A DNA stretch of 64,000 nucleotides from Aporhodopirellula rubra. Its GTDB lineage: Bacteria; Planctomycetota; Planctomycetia; Pirellulales; Pirellulaceae. The notes beneath the pieces were generated by a model, which saw nothing but the letters and a program-made list of their open reading frames with translations, ran no database searches and was not told the origin of the DNA. The DNA lies in NCBI RefSeq assembly GCF_014192335.1, contig NZ_JACHXU010000001.1, forward strand, positions 310,001 to 374,000, given 5' to 3'. The position numbers and the translations under genes were made by a program. Positions 1 through 7,965 of this stretch are shown in pieces; the first letter of the stretch is position 1, and every line of letters starts with the position of its first letter.

Positions 1-2051
1 GGAATTGGCTGATCAGACTCGATCCGGCATTTCAGGGCACCTATTCGAGCCACTGTTTCTTGTTCAGCCCCGACCGAGACGAACCTGTCGGGATCGCGGT
101 CGGTACCGAAAATGTCAACAGTATTTTCGTCTACGGGTTTAGCGGTAACGTCCCCGCGAGTTCGGACGCCTTGGCTCCATCAATGGTTCGCTGGTTTCGC
201 GACCATACGGGAACCATCACTTCGTTGATTCCATCGATTGACGGTCGAACCCTGTTCAGCGGGTCGCACGACCAGACGATCAAAATGTGGCGTATCGCTG
301 GTTTGTTCTCCGGTGCAATGGATGGCGAATTTGAGCAAGCTTCGTTCTGGGGTTGCGATTTTGAAATCGTCAACGGTGACGTGGTTGTGCGGCGAGTCGA
401 TCCTGAGGGGATCGCGTTTGCGCGTTCATTGCGCGACGGCGACCGCATCACGCGGATCCAGGGTTACGACCGTCGGGATCTAAACACGATCCTCGACGCT
501 CAGGCCGGAACCGCATCAGCCAATGAGATTCTCCGAACGTTGGGTCAGGTTTCTGTGCTACGGCAGAATCTGATTTACGCGGAATCGATTGGTGCCGATG
601 GGCAAACCGAAACGAAACGATTCATCATTCGTCCGTCGTGGGAACCCTTTCTTACCGCGTTCGCGAACGAATTCGGCCAATGGGCGATCTGGCATCCTAG
701 CGGATTTTTTAACGCTTCGGCGGCTGAGGGCGGTGGACTATTTGAATGGATGATTCTTCGCGGCGCCGACCAACCTCCGCGAATGGTCGAAGGTGGCTTT
801 CTGGCGAAGGAGTTCGAACGCCCCGAAACGATTCAGAAATTGATTTCCGGAGTCAGCATTGTGGACGCGGTCGCCGGGGGGCCGCCAGTCGATGGGCACC
901 TCGCGAGTGTGATCGACTCAACCCCGGATGTTACGATTCTGTTACCCGAAATCGGACGAACCCTCTCGGCGGAAACACCGAACACGATCACGGCTCGCAT
1001 CGATTTTGGATCCGCGAACCCGCAGGCGTATGACATTCGGGCGAACATTGACGCGGTGCGTTTGCCCGATCCGAATATCGAACAGCTTCCCAACAATCAG
1101 ATTCTGTGTACGTGGAATGTCAGTTCATCCGGTCGACTCAATCAGATCGAAGTCATCGCGAAGGAACGAGGAGGGGCGTTGGCGAGTTTGTACGCTTCTG
1201 ACGTGGCGTACCGACGAGGCGATACGGATCCCGAGACGCCCTATCAATTGCATCTGCTCTCGCTCGCGTCTGAGAACTACAGCGGACCGTTGGCGAATCA
1301 ACGCAACGGATTCGGACGTTTGGAGTTTCCGATCGACGATGTCGACGCGATCATCAAGACTCTCCGTGACAAACAACTCGCCGGGCTAGGACGCTATAAG
1401 TTGGGGAACGTTCGCGAGCTTCACGACAACGAAATCACAACTCAATCAGTTGCCGATGAGATTCGTAATCTGAACGATCAATTGCGTGGTACCGGTGGCA
1501 GACAGATCCTGATCGTTTACCTTTCGGGACACGGGACCACCATTGACGGTGAATACCATTACGTGACTACGACGAGTCGATCGGCCGAGGAAGCCGAACT
1601 GCGACGCAGTTCATTGCCCTGGTCGTTGCTGGATAAAGCAGGAGAACCGGGAACGGAGGTCATCTACATGATCGACACGTGTCACAGTGGTTCGGTCGTC
1701 GATGCCAAAAGCAGTATTCGCGATCCGTTGCAAAGTGGCGGTGTGGTGATCGCGGCTGCGAGTGGACGTGAATCGGCGAAGGAACTCGCACCCTTAGAAC
1801 ATGGGTGCTTTACTTTTTCCGTTCTCGCCGCCCTCGACGGAGATGCCGATGGCGTTCACCAAAGTCGACGTGGATCGGCGGGCGAGGGGCAGGTTTCCCA
1901 GGGTGCCGATGGCGTCGTGGATCTCGAAGAACTCGCGACGTTCGTTCGTGATTTCGTAGGGCAACTGACCGCCGGAGAACAGAAGCCCACGGTCAGCCCG
2001 CTGCGTTTGGCGGAAACGTCGCGTTTGGAACTTGTTCGAACCGCGAAATAG
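1..2051 (+). CDS. WD40-PDZ-caspase-like protease (5' end outside window)
   Basis: The reading frame is open from the first bases of the window, so the N-terminus is missing. The visible part begins with the last blades of a WD40 propeller (GSHDQTIKMW near base 260). It then has a PDZ-like segment (GDVVVRRVDPEG...LRDGDRITRI, about bases 375-480). The C-terminal third is a caspase/metacaspase-like p20 fold: the catalytic His lies in YLSGHG (about base 1530) and the catalytic Cys in MIDTCHSGS (about base 1675). WD40 repeats fused to a C14-type peptidase are known in planctomycetes and cyanobacteria, where they are thought to sense protein partners and cleave targets; the target here is unknown. 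An internal TTG at base 60 is not the true start, because sequence upstream of it continues the same frame. Confidence 0.85.
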   Translation, partial: NWLIRLDPAFQGTYSSHCFLFSPDRDEPVGIAVGTENVNSIFVYGFSGNVPASSDALAPSMVRWFRDHTGTITSLIPSIDGRTLFSGSHDQTIKMWRIAGLFSGAMDGEFEQASFWGCDFEIVNGDVVVRRVDPEGIAFARSLRDGDRITRIQGYDRRDLNTILDAQAGTASANEILRTLGQVSVLRQNLIYAESIGADGQTETKRFIIRPSWEPFLTAFANEFGQWAIWHPSGFFNASAAEGGGLFEWMILRGADQPPRMVEGGFLAKEFERPETIQKLISGVSIVDAVAGGPPVDGHLASVIDSTPDVTILLPEIGRTLSAETPNTITARIDFGSANPQAYDIRANIDAVRLPDPNIEQLPNNQILCTWNVSSSGRLNQIEVIAKERGGALASLYASDVAYRRGDTDPETPYQLHLLSLASENYSGPLANQRNGFGRLEFPIDDVDAIIKTLRDKQLAGLGRYKLGNVRELHDNEITTQSVADEIRNLNDQLRGTGGRQILIVYLSGHGTTIDGEYHYVTTTSRSAEEAELRRSSLPWSLLDKAGEPGTEVIYMIDTCHSGSVVDAKSSIRDPLQSGGVVIAAASGRESAKELAPLEHGCFTFSVLAALDGDADGVHQSRRGSAGEGQVSQGADGVVDLEELATFVRDFVGQLTAGEQKPTVSPLRLAETSRLELVRTAK

Positions 2052-2141
2052 ATCGCCGGTTCATGGCGGACAATTGTTTGATGTCTATGTGTAGCATTGC
2101 TGTGTAATGCTGGGTTTGATGTTTCCACGATGATGTTCGGC

Positions 2142-2495
2142 TCACTGTTCTCTCATCGTTGCCGCGAGCCGATTGATTTCAACGCTGGCGATAAAGTGCG
2201 CGGCGACCGATCCCATCATGAAAAAGCACGCCGATTGGACGGACACGACGCCCATCAAAAATCCCACCAGCATGCTGGCGCCGGCAATGAGTGCGGATTG
2301 AAAGAGGTTGCGATGCGATATGGCCCGCTGTTCAACGAGCCTTAGATTTGAATCGTCGGTGAGGTGCGAACTCTTGGCAGCTTTCGACAAGAGCGATCTT
2401 CGGGCCCGTTTGGTCGAGCGAGATGGGCTTGTCGTGGTCACGATGACAGAGGGCGTTGACTCAAACGCTGACGAAGATGAGAGAATTGTCGACAT
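2142..2495 (-). CDS. Small predicted membrane protein, unknown function
   Basis: A 117-residue frame starts with ATG behind a GAGG motif about 8 bases upstream. The first 60 residues are Ser/Thr/Arg-rich and probably cytosolic. The second half carries two hydrophobic stretches (FQSALIAGASMLVGFLMGVV and ACFFMMGSVAAHFIASV) that read as a helical hairpin in the membrane. I do not recognise a family. Overlapping plus-strand frames in this stretch lack ribosome-binding sites and domain features, so this frame is the best candidate, but a spurious frame cannot be excluded. Confidence 0.5.
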   Translation of the reverse strand: MSTILSSSSAFESTPSVIVTTTSPSRSTKRARRSLLSKAAKSSHLTDDSNLRLVEQRAISHRNLFQSALIAGASMLVGFLMGVVSVQSACFFMMGSVAAHFIASVEINRLAATMREQ

Positions 2496-2722
2496 GTCGA
2501 AACCTCAATGTGGGTCCAAGGAACTACCTTTGAATTCGCCGTGTCTGCCAGCGGCACGCGGCGGGGACATGGAAGAAGGCATTTCGTTGGGGTGAGCTGT
2601 CAGGAAATGAGAAGAAAATTTTTCTCTCGAATTTCGTGCGGTAGTTTACGTGGTTTTGTGACGTGTACCGGTGCCGATCCTTTCTAACGTCCGTCGATGC
2701 CGGGCGGCGATGCGATCGAGAC

Positions 2723-2962
2723 TCACTCGGCGGTGTTCTCGTTTGAATCGGAACTCGAGCGATCGGGAGTGGCGTTGTCTACGGCCGACGTTGCGTCGTC
2801 GGATGACAAAAACGAACGTAGTTTGATCAGGAAGGCATCGTCGGGAACCTCCATCGCCAAACGTGCCGCGTCCGGGTTGGCTTCCAAAATTCCGTACAAC
2901 GTCAACGAATCCCGCTGGTCGTGTAATCCGAGTATTCCGTCGTGAAGGAGTGATTTATTCAT
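2723..2962 (-). CDS. Small protein translationally coupled to the ECF sigma factor
   Basis: This 79-residue protein starts MNKSLLHDGIL at an ATG inside the last codons of the sigma gene (shared bases ATGAATAA, 8-nt overlap). An in-frame upstream ATG would add 14 residues but lies deeper in the sigma gene. The protein has no transmembrane segment. Residues 1-50 look helical and the tail is Ser/Asp/Glu-rich (SSDDATSAVDN...NENTAE). I recognise no family. The position directly after a sigma factor suggests a role as cytosolic modulator or anti-sigma-like partner; this is inference from context only. Confidence 0.6.
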   Translation of the reverse strand: MNKSLLHDGILGLHDQRDSLTLYGILEANPDAARLAMEVPDDAFLIKLRSFLSSDDATSAVDNATPDRSSSDSNENTAE

Positions 2963-3578
2963 CAATGAGCCCCGCCGCTTCCTCTCGCATCCGACGGAGA
3001 ACACGCGATTTCGCCAGTAGCACCGAATTGAGCGAGATGTTTAATTCCGCGGCGACCTCGGCCGGCGGTCTTTTTTCGATCGCATACCGTTGAAATGCTG
3101 TCCAAGTTGTTTCCTTGAAGTCGGCACGAACGACCTTGACGATTCTTTTGAGGACCATTGCGTCGTGTTCTTCATCCCATTTCTTTGCCGCGATACTCGC
3201 TGGATTTGCCAGTTCATCGAGTTCCGCTTCCATCTCGATTCCGGGTGAGTCGGTTTGCTGGAACTTTTTCGATTTGCGAAGTGCGATGCGAAGCTGATTG
3301 ACCGTAATTCCACGCAGCCACGACCGAAACGAACCGGTTCGTTGTCTCCGAAATGCCGGTAGCTCTCGCATCAAGATTATGATCACCTCCTGAGTGATGT
3401 CGTCCGACTGCGATACCAACGCGGGATATCGATTGACGACGCTCGCCACGAAGGGGCGGTAGATCGAAAACAATTTCGCCCAATCGCTGTTTTCTCCATC
3501 GTTCGCAATGCGATCGAGCAGACTCACTGAGGTGGTTTCCAATATTCGGCTCAATCTGGTGGGAGGACGATACAACAC
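2955..3578 (-). CDS. ECF-type RNA polymerase sigma factor
   Basis: 207 residues. Region 2 is visible as WAKLFSIYRPFVASVVNRY followed by SDDITQEVIIILMRELPAF and the -10 recognition helix GSFRSWLRGITVNQLRIALRK. Region 4 is at residues about 145-200 (WTAFQRYAIEKRPPAEVAAELNIS...VLLAKSRVLRRMREE). Length and order fit the ECF family. This type in planctomycetes often sits beside its regulator; here a 79-residue gene is translationally coupled to its 3' end, and no kinase or FecR gene follows. The target promoters are unknown. Confidence 0.88.
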   Translation of the reverse strand: MLYRPPTRLSRILETTSVSLLDRIANDGENSDWAKLFSIYRPFVASVVNRYPALVSQSDDITQEVIIILMRELPAFRRQRTGSFRSWLRGITVNQLRIALRKSKKFQQTDSPGIEMEAELDELANPASIAAKKWDEEHDAMVLKRIVKVVRADFKETTWTAFQRYAIEKRPPAEVAAELNISLNSVLLAKSRVLRRMREEAAGLIDE

Positions 3579-4049
3579 GGGACGCCAATTTTAGCCGGTC
3601 TTGCACGACGAGTATCGATCGGGACAGGGAACGTTGAGACGCGAACATGCTTTCTATCAGAACTCATTTTCAAAGGGTGTCGCGTGGGCCTGCGCGAATC
3701 GGGCTACCGTGACTTCGGGCACGTCCTCTTTTGAAACACTGCAGTAGCGCGTTCTGTGCCTTTTTCGGCTCGAGGCATGTCCGCCATTTTGGTGGTCTCA
3801 ACAAGAAGGCGGTGACGCGGGATGTTCTGTCACGAAAATTGGGAGCGAATTCGAATCAGATCATTGAGATCACCCACTGCGGGAAAAGCCAAGGAAGGAA
3901 GACGAATGGGTCCGGCGTCCTGCTCTTGATTTTCGGCTCCGGGGTTGCGACGTGCTAGGATCTTGGCAAGAACACGGGGATTCGCTTCTCTATCTATTTC
4001 GGATGACGAGGACAGTTTCCGGCACATTACCGCACCGCGGGACGCATTC
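3579..4049. other. Intergenic region between divergent sigma factor and histidine kinase genes
   Basis: This 471-base stretch separates the minus-strand sigma gene from the plus-strand kinase gene and must contain both promoters. Short frames on either strand have no ribosome-binding site, no domain-like composition and no consistent start, so I do not call a gene. I see no convincing -35/-10 pair or repeat. Confidence 0.4.
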
Positions 4050-6242
4050 ATGACCCATCGAACTGACCAAACCGACGTCCGCGAGCGGTTACGTCGCCGT
4101 GGAACGTTTCAATGGTTTCACGCGATCGTCGTGTTGCTTTCGATTGGATTGACGTTGTTTGCGTGGAGCTATTCACGGCAGCAACTGGATTCGAAAATCC
4201 AAATCCAATTTGATCGTGAGTCCGATCGAATTGTCGGTTTGGTCCTCGAAAGGATGCAAAAGTACGAAGAGGCGTTGTTGGCGGCAGCGGCGTTTATGGA
4301 GGTTGATGAGCGGCCCATTGAGCGAGACCGGTGGAGGCATTACGTCGACCAAATTAACATTGCCGAACGTTACCCGGGCATCAATGGACTCGGAGTTGTC
4401 TTGGCGTTGCCTCGCGAGGAGCGAGACGAGTTTATTGCTCGGCAGCGTCGTATGCACCCGGATTTTGAAATCTATCCGGACCATGATGAAGCGACGTTGT
4501 GGCCGATCACTCAAGTCGTGCCGGAAGGACCCAATGCCGCGGCGCTCGGATTGGACATGGCCCACGAAACGAACCGCCGTGCCGCGGCGCACAAGGCACG
4601 CGATAGTGGGTTGAGCCAAGTGACGGGCCCGATCACGTTGGTTCAAGACGAACAACGAACTCCGGGTTTCTTGTTCTTTACCCCTTTCTATACGCTCGAT
4701 TTTGCGGGTGACACGAAACTGCAGGAAGTCGAAGAGCGTCGCGAGCGATTTCAAGGATTGGTGTACGCACCCTTCCTCGTGCGAAATTTGATGCGAGGCA
4801 CGATGGAGAAACAGAAACGCTCGCTCGGGTTACGGATTAAGGATGGCGGTGAAGTTCTTTTTGATGAGCACGTCGAATCGGCACCTGGGTACGATCCTAA
4901 TCCGATGCTGACTAAACAGGTGACTGTCCCCATTTTTGGACGGCTCTGGACCTTTGATATTTGGTCGGATTTATCTTTCCGACGCAATGCATCGTCGTCG
5001 CAACCGCAGACCATTTTATGGGCCGGCCTGCTGATCGACTCCTTGTTGATCGGGATGTTTTTGTCGATCTCTCGCGCCAGTCGCAAGTCGTTGAAAATGG
5101 CTGACGCGATGACCGAGAATTTGCAGAGCGTCTCGCTGGCAACGAACGCGAACCGAATCGGGATTTGGGATTTTGACCCGGTCACGGGGCGGTTGGATTG
5201 GGACGACGCGATGTTCGAACTCTATGGTTGCCAACGAGAGGATTTCAGTGGGGCGTTTGATGCGTGGAACGATTGTGTGCATCCCGACGATCGTGCGCAG
5301 GCCAACAAGGCGGTCGAGGATGCGCTGCGAGGTGACTCCGATCTCGACATCTTATTCCGAGTGATTCATCCCGATGGATCCATTCGATACTTGGGTGGGC
5401 AGGCGGTCGTGTTCCGCAACGAAGAGGGCGAGGCGATCCGGATGCTCGGTGCAAACACCGACCTGACCGAGCGAATGAAAATGCTCGATGAACGGAAGCA
5501 TCACCTTCGTGAGATTGCTCGCGCGAACGTTGAACTGCAACGCAGCAACGACGAACTCGCTCAATTCGCCTACGTGGCTTCCCACGATTTGCAGGCACCG
5601 CTGCGGCGGATCGTCTCGTTGTCACAGTTGCTGCATGAAGAACTCGATGATTCTCTTTCGGGCGACGCCGAGGTTTTTATGAATCAAATCGAATCGAGTG
5701 CTTTGAGCATGCGGGATCTGATTCTCGATCTATTGAGTTACTCACAAATCGAATCGGAAAAACGAAGCCTCGTTCGTTGTGACGTTAAGGAGATCGTCGA
5801 CTCGGCCATCGAAAATCTATCCGAGGTCATCGCGGAATGTGACGGCGTCGTGCAATGTGATGAATTACCAAGTGTACATGCGGATTCTAAGCAGTTAATG
5901 CAGTTGTTCCAAAACCTCATCGGCAATTCATTAAAGTATCGGGGCGATAAACCGCCTCGCGTACGGGTGTCGGGGAAGCAGTCGGCAATCGAGACCGAGT
6001 ACGTTGTCGCCGATAACGGAATCGGGATTGCGCCCGAGTATCGTGAACGAGTGTTCGGTGTGTTCAAACGTCTCCACGCCGAATCGACCTATCAGGGAAA
6101 TGGGATCGGGCTGGCAATCTGCAAAAGGATTGTTGATCGTTTGGGGGGGCGAATCTGGATCGATGATTCGGAATTCGGTGGGACTGCATTTCACATTTCA
6201 ATTCCAAATAATGTAGACTCCGACTCGCCACAGACTCGATGA
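4050..6242 (+). CDS. Membrane hybrid-sensor type histidine kinase: CHASE-PAS-HisKA-HATPase
   Basis: 730 residues from the ATG at 4050, chosen because a GGGA motif precedes it; the longer frame from 3945 adds residues without family character. Order: TM1 (about 22-42), a periplasmic CHASE domain (about 75-270, with YPGINGLGVVLALP), TM2 (about 320-343), a PAS fold with PAC tail (about 354-480), HisKA with phosphorylated His512 in SHDLQAPLR, and HATPase_c (N box QNLIGNSLKY, G1 DNGIGIAP, G2 GNGIGLAICKR). CHASE domains bind small extracellular ligands such as cytokinin-like molecules in some members; the ligand here is unknown. It has no receiver domain, and a single-domain response regulator follows 50 bases downstream, so the two likely form a phosphorelay. 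Confidence 0.92.
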   Translation: MTHRTDQTDVRERLRRRGTFQWFHAIVVLLSIGLTLFAWSYSRQQLDSKIQIQFDRESDRIVGLVLERMQKYEEALLAAAAFMEVDERPIERDRWRHYVDQINIAERYPGINGLGVVLALPREERDEFIARQRRMHPDFEIYPDHDEATLWPITQVVPEGPNAAALGLDMAHETNRRAAAHKARDSGLSQVTGPITLVQDEQRTPGFLFFTPFYTLDFAGDTKLQEVEERRERFQGLVYAPFLVRNLMRGTMEKQKRSLGLRIKDGGEVLFDEHVESAPGYDPNPMLTKQVTVPIFGRLWTFDIWSDLSFRRNASSSQPQTILWAGLLIDSLLIGMFLSISRASRKSLKMADAMTENLQSVSLATNANRIGIWDFDPVTGRLDWDDAMFELYGCQREDFSGAFDAWNDCVHPDDRAQANKAVEDALRGDSDLDILFRVIHPDGSIRYLGGQAVVFRNEEGEAIRMLGANTDLTERMKMLDERKHHLREIARANVELQRSNDELAQFAYVASHDLQAPLRRIVSLSQLLHEELDDSLSGDAEVFMNQIESSALSMRDLILDLLSYSQIESEKRSLVRCDVKEIVDSAIENLSEVIAECDGVVQCDELPSVHADSKQLMQLFQNLIGNSLKYRGDKPPRVRVSGKQSAIETEYVVADNGIGIAPEYRERVFGVFKRLHAESTYQGNGIGLAICKRIVDRLGGRIWIDDSEFGGTAFHISIPNNVDSDSPQTR

Positions 6243-6292
6243 AATGATGTCGGAATGATCGATCTAATGAGTAGCTTGCTTGGAAAACCTAG

Positions 6293-6697
6293 ATGAAAAA
6301 GCCGATTCAGTTGGTGATGTTGATCGACGACAGCAGTCTCGACAACATGATTCACACTCGCATTCTTAAGAAGTCAGGCTTGGTCGAGAACATCATCGCA
6401 TTTGAGTACGCCGACGAGGCGTTGGAGCATCTGCGGAAAGAGGATCACGGGGTCGATGTAATCTTTCTCGATCTCAATATGCCGCGAATGGATGGGTATG
6501 AGTTCCTTGAGCGTTATCATGCGCTGACTCAATTACAACGAGCGAAATCGCTGGTGATGATGTTGTCGACGTCGAGTCGTCCGGGTGACGCGGAACGAGC
6601 GAAGGAGTTTCCGCAGGTGATCGATTATCAATCCAAACCGCTCGAACTCGAAACGATTGAGAAAATCGCACGCACATACTTTGGCGGTGATTGCTAG
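6293..6697 (+). CDS. Single-domain response regulator (receiver only)
   Basis: 134 residues, entirely a CheY-like receiver domain. The acidic pocket is Asp12-Asp13 (MLIDDS), the phosphoacceptor is Asp60 in FLDLNMPRMDG, the switch residues are Ser92/Thr93 (MLSTSS), and Lys115 lies in YQSKPL. There is no output domain, so it works by protein contact or passes phosphate onward. It resembles the Rcp1-type regulators that accompany phytochrome-like or PAS kinases. It lies 50 bases behind the CHASE-PAS kinase and probably shares its mRNA. Confidence 0.92.
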   Translation: MKKPIQLVMLIDDSSLDNMIHTRILKKSGLVENIIAFEYADEALEHLRKEDHGVDVIFLDLNMPRMDGYEFLERYHALTQLQRAKSLVMMLSTSSRPGDAERAKEFPQVIDYQSKPLELETIEKIARTYFGGDC

Positions 6698-6766
6698 TGG
6701 ACACCGGTGCGAGGTTATCGCGCCATCACTGTTCAACGCGTCTTTATTTGAAGACTGGTTCGCCGA

Positions 6767-7741
6767 TCATTCGTTCGTCGCAGCGAGCGTGACCAGGACA
6801 CTGCGATGATCCGATCCACAATCTTCACCGATGGAGTATTCGGTGCACGTGAGGTCGTCGCTGATCAGAATGTGATCGATTAGTAATCCCAGGGCAAACC
6901 AGGGGCGTGCGAACCAGGTCGGATGAAATTCCCAGCGACCCGCTGCCCGTTTCAAGCCTGACGTTGTCAATAGATCGGTGAAATTCGCGTTCCATGGAGT
7001 GAGGTTGAAATCTCCCAATAGGACGGTTCCCCTGTTTTTATCCCTGGTGTTCCGAATGTGCTCGGAAAGCTGCGTGAGTTGTCGGTTGCGAGAGTGAAAG
7101 TTAGCCTGACCGATCGGCGGATACGGATGTGTCGCGATCAATCGAACGTCGCCTAGGTTTGCTTCGAGGCTGATCGGGGTGCCGGGCCAACGCAGGGTTT
7201 CGGTGGAGAGGATTGGTAAACGAGAGAGAATTCCGATTCCGAAATTATTGTCGTCGCGGTCGTGGAAAGTTTGGTACGGGTGGGTGGTTGCGAAGGTCGC
7301 CCGCAATCGTCTGGCGAGTTGGGGTGTTAGTTCGATGACCGCGATCACATCGGCATCGAGAGTTCGTAGTTCCTCAATGATCGCGTCGTGGTTTGCATTG
7401 AGTGCAAGGACGTTCGTTGTCACCACTCGGATCGATTTTTGGATCACGGCGTTTGTTGAATCGCCGGCGAGATGATTGACCGGTTGGGTCGTCGTCCCAA
7501 GGTTCATGCCGTTTAGGTTCAGCAGCAGCAAGAGCGAGAGAACCAACGTGATCCTCCATCGTCGTAACATTGCGGAAACCACGAGGATGCTGGCGACTGC
7601 GATTAGTCCTTGGATACGCAGGTTGGCCAGGGTATCGCAGATCCAGTGGACACGAGCGAAGAACGCCGCGACGGTTGCGAGCACAAGAATCACTGCGATC
7701 GCGGCGAGAACAACGTCGGCAAATTTGTTGAGGGAAGGCAT
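6767..7741 (-). CDS. Membrane-anchored endonuclease/exonuclease/phosphatase (EEP) family protein
   Basis: 324 residues. Three hydrophobic helices fill residues about 8-100 (DVVLAAIAVILVLATVAAFF; GLIAVASILVVSAML; ITLVLSLLLLLNLNG). The remainder is an EEP fold: TTNVLALN at its start, a glutamate in VIAVIELTPQ, GDFNLTPW with catalytic Asp/Asn, IDHILIS and the terminal GSDHRSV His. EEP proteins cleave phosphodiester bonds in nucleic acids, inositol phosphates or lipids; substrate cannot be told here. The membrane anchor suggests that the catalytic domain faces the periplasm. It is transcribed toward the response regulator gene and converges with it. Confidence 0.85.
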   Translation of the reverse strand: MPSLNKFADVVLAAIAVILVLATVAAFFARVHWICDTLANLRIQGLIAVASILVVSAMLRRWRITLVLSLLLLLNLNGMNLGTTTQPVNHLAGDSTNAVIQKSIRVVTTNVLALNANHDAIIEELRTLDADVIAVIELTPQLARRLRATFATTHPYQTFHDRDDNNFGIGILSRLPILSTETLRWPGTPISLEANLGDVRLIATHPYPPIGQANFHSRNRQLTQLSEHIRNTRDKNRGTVLLGDFNLTPWNANFTDLLTTSGLKRAAGRWEFHPTWFARPWFALGLLIDHILISDDLTCTEYSIGEDCGSDHRSVLVTLAATNE

Positions 7742-7877
7742 GGGGTTAGCGTAACGTTACGATGTTCATTCACCTACCCGATTTGCGCTCGCCCCACGGG
7801 CTGTGGATTCACCTCTATCGTGACTATCCGTTTCGTCGTCCGGGTGGCGGATGATGGTGGCAATTCGAACGCGCATG

Positions 7878-7913
7878 AAAAAAACGTCGGTCTCCATTGG
7901 GAAACCGACGTTT
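7878..7913 (-). terminator. Rho-independent terminator of the YTV-repeat gene
   Basis: Read on the minus strand, a 10-bp perfect stem (AAACGTCGGT pairing with ACCGACGTTT, loop of 12) runs straight into seven T residues. It lies about 50 bases after the stop codon of the YTV-repeat gene, which suits a highly expressed envelope protein. Confidence 0.88.
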
Positions 7914-7965
7914 CAATGTTTAATCGATTCGGTGGGCTGGAGGCCCGCCGAATGATTCATTCAGA

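Noticed and set aside
2097-2595. Two plus-strand frames opposite the small membrane protein
   Set aside because: No ribosome-binding site, no hydrophobic or domain pattern; the minus-strand frame is more plausible.
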